The translations under genes and the position numbers were made by a program. The notes beneath the pieces were generated by a model. That model made no database searches. It was not told where the DNA came from and saw nothing but the letters and a program-made list of their open reading frames with translations. Below, piece by piece: positions 63,501-64,000 of a stretch of DNA of 64,000 nucleotides (position 1 is its first letter; the number at the start of each line of letters is the position of its first letter). The DNA is from Anarhynchus alexandrinus (Eukaryota > Chordata > Aves > Charadriiformes > Charadriidae), in assembly GCA_008711295.1 (NCBI GenBank), contig VUYV01000518.1, positions 212,746 through 276,745 on the forward strand, read 5' to 3'.

Positions 63501-64000
63501 CAAGCCAAGAGGGACTACACAGGCTTGTGTCCACCCGGCTCATGGCTAGCCCCATCCATAGCATTGAGAACTCATAGGTTTAAGCTTTGGGTCTTCTGGC
63601 TTCATACTGTGCTTTTGCTGCCATAAGACAAAACTGGGTGAGAAAGAGAGAGACTGGATGTTGTTTTCAGTTCAAAGCGTTTGAAATAATTTGAGGACTG
63701 TGCTGCATCCCAGTAGAGCTGTTTTCCCAAAACACAGAGATGTGAATGTGTCGCGTAACCAACACATTGCCTGTAGGGTATGTGATGGCATTTGGAGGTG
63801 CAAAGCCTTCTGGGATAGTACTGAAGGGCAAAGGGTGCAAAATCTGGGGCAACCTTATCCATATTGCTTACTTGAGATGGGTCACTTACACTTCCTATAC
63901 AATCCAGGAGAAATTAGCTTCTTCTAAACTGCCTTTTGCAGGCGATGCTCTTCACTGAGTATATATGGGTACTATGACTCTAACTTAACTGGTTAAATGC
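60536..64000. other. AT-rich non-coding stretch
   Basis: No gene was recognised to the end of the window. It holds two small direct repeats, at 61629-61687 (GATATTAGAGA/ATTAGAGACCCTTA units) and 63314-63352 (CACAATAAATTCA twice, 26-bp period). The GC-richer part at 63480-63960 has overlapping open frames below 90 codons without motifs. Confidence 0.45.
61629..61687. repeat. Short interspersed tandem repeat
   Basis: ATTAGAGACCCTTA occurs twice (near 61637 and 61672), with ATTAGAGATA/GATATTAGAGA units between. It is a compound local duplication. Confidence 0.8.

Noticed and set aside
1..64000. CRISPR arrays, operons, integrons, plasmid or phage modules
   Set aside because: No regularly spaced identical repeats, no compact co-directional ORFs and no ribosome-binding-site pattern. 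The CR1 and LTR content places the window in a vertebrate, most likely avian, nuclear genome.

Overview
The window reads as nuclear DNA from a bird, most likely an intergenic or deep-intronic stretch. Three points support this. The DNA is AT-rich, with no long open frame that looks like a cellular protein. It carries several CR1-family LINE copies whose 3' ends have the short ATTCTATG/ATTCATAG-type repeats typical of avian CR1. It also carries two solitary endogenous-retrovirus LTRs. I see no intact protein-coding gene, no RNA gene I can stand behind, and nothing bacterial such as operons, CRISPR arrays or insertion sequences.

Layout. 1-1.2 kb: 5'-truncated CR1, minus strand. 1.2-14.2 kb: unremarkable AT-rich sequence with small tandem repeats (9.33 and 12.2 kb). 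14.2-15.1 kb: a GC-richer block that may hold a decayed LTR. 16.88-17.06 kb: a short element with imperfect terminal inverted repeats. 17.85-18.56 kb: an unclassified repeat-like block. 18.98-19.52 kb: a solo LTR in minus orientation with a long hairpin at its U3 end. 22.83-25.31 kb: the longest CR1, plus strand, from the end of the endonuclease domain to the 3' tail. 26.5 kb: old CR1 3' fragment. 35.1 kb: a degenerate tRNA-like segment. 36.01 kb: a run of 17 G. 37.5 kb: old CR1 fragment. 38.57-40.19 kb: a well-preserved CR1, minus strand. 40.2-55.2 kb: no recognisable gene. 55.2 kb: old CR1 fragment. 55.96-56.44 kb: an A-tailed GC-richer segment. 58.83-59.20 kb: a second inverted-repeat element whose ends match the 16.88 kb one. 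59.56-60.54 kb: a second, unrelated solo LTR. 60.5-64 kb: AT-rich sequence.

The recognisable features are therefore a stratified record of transposable elements. The CR1 reverse transcriptases are broken by stops, frameshifts and, in one copy, loss of both catalytic aspartates. I did not find a new multi-gene system. The most useful observations are structural: the LTR hairpin, the two TIR elements that share ends, the tRNA-like segment, and the way the CR1 active site decayed. Family names are recalled from knowledge of avian repeats, and no database search was run.
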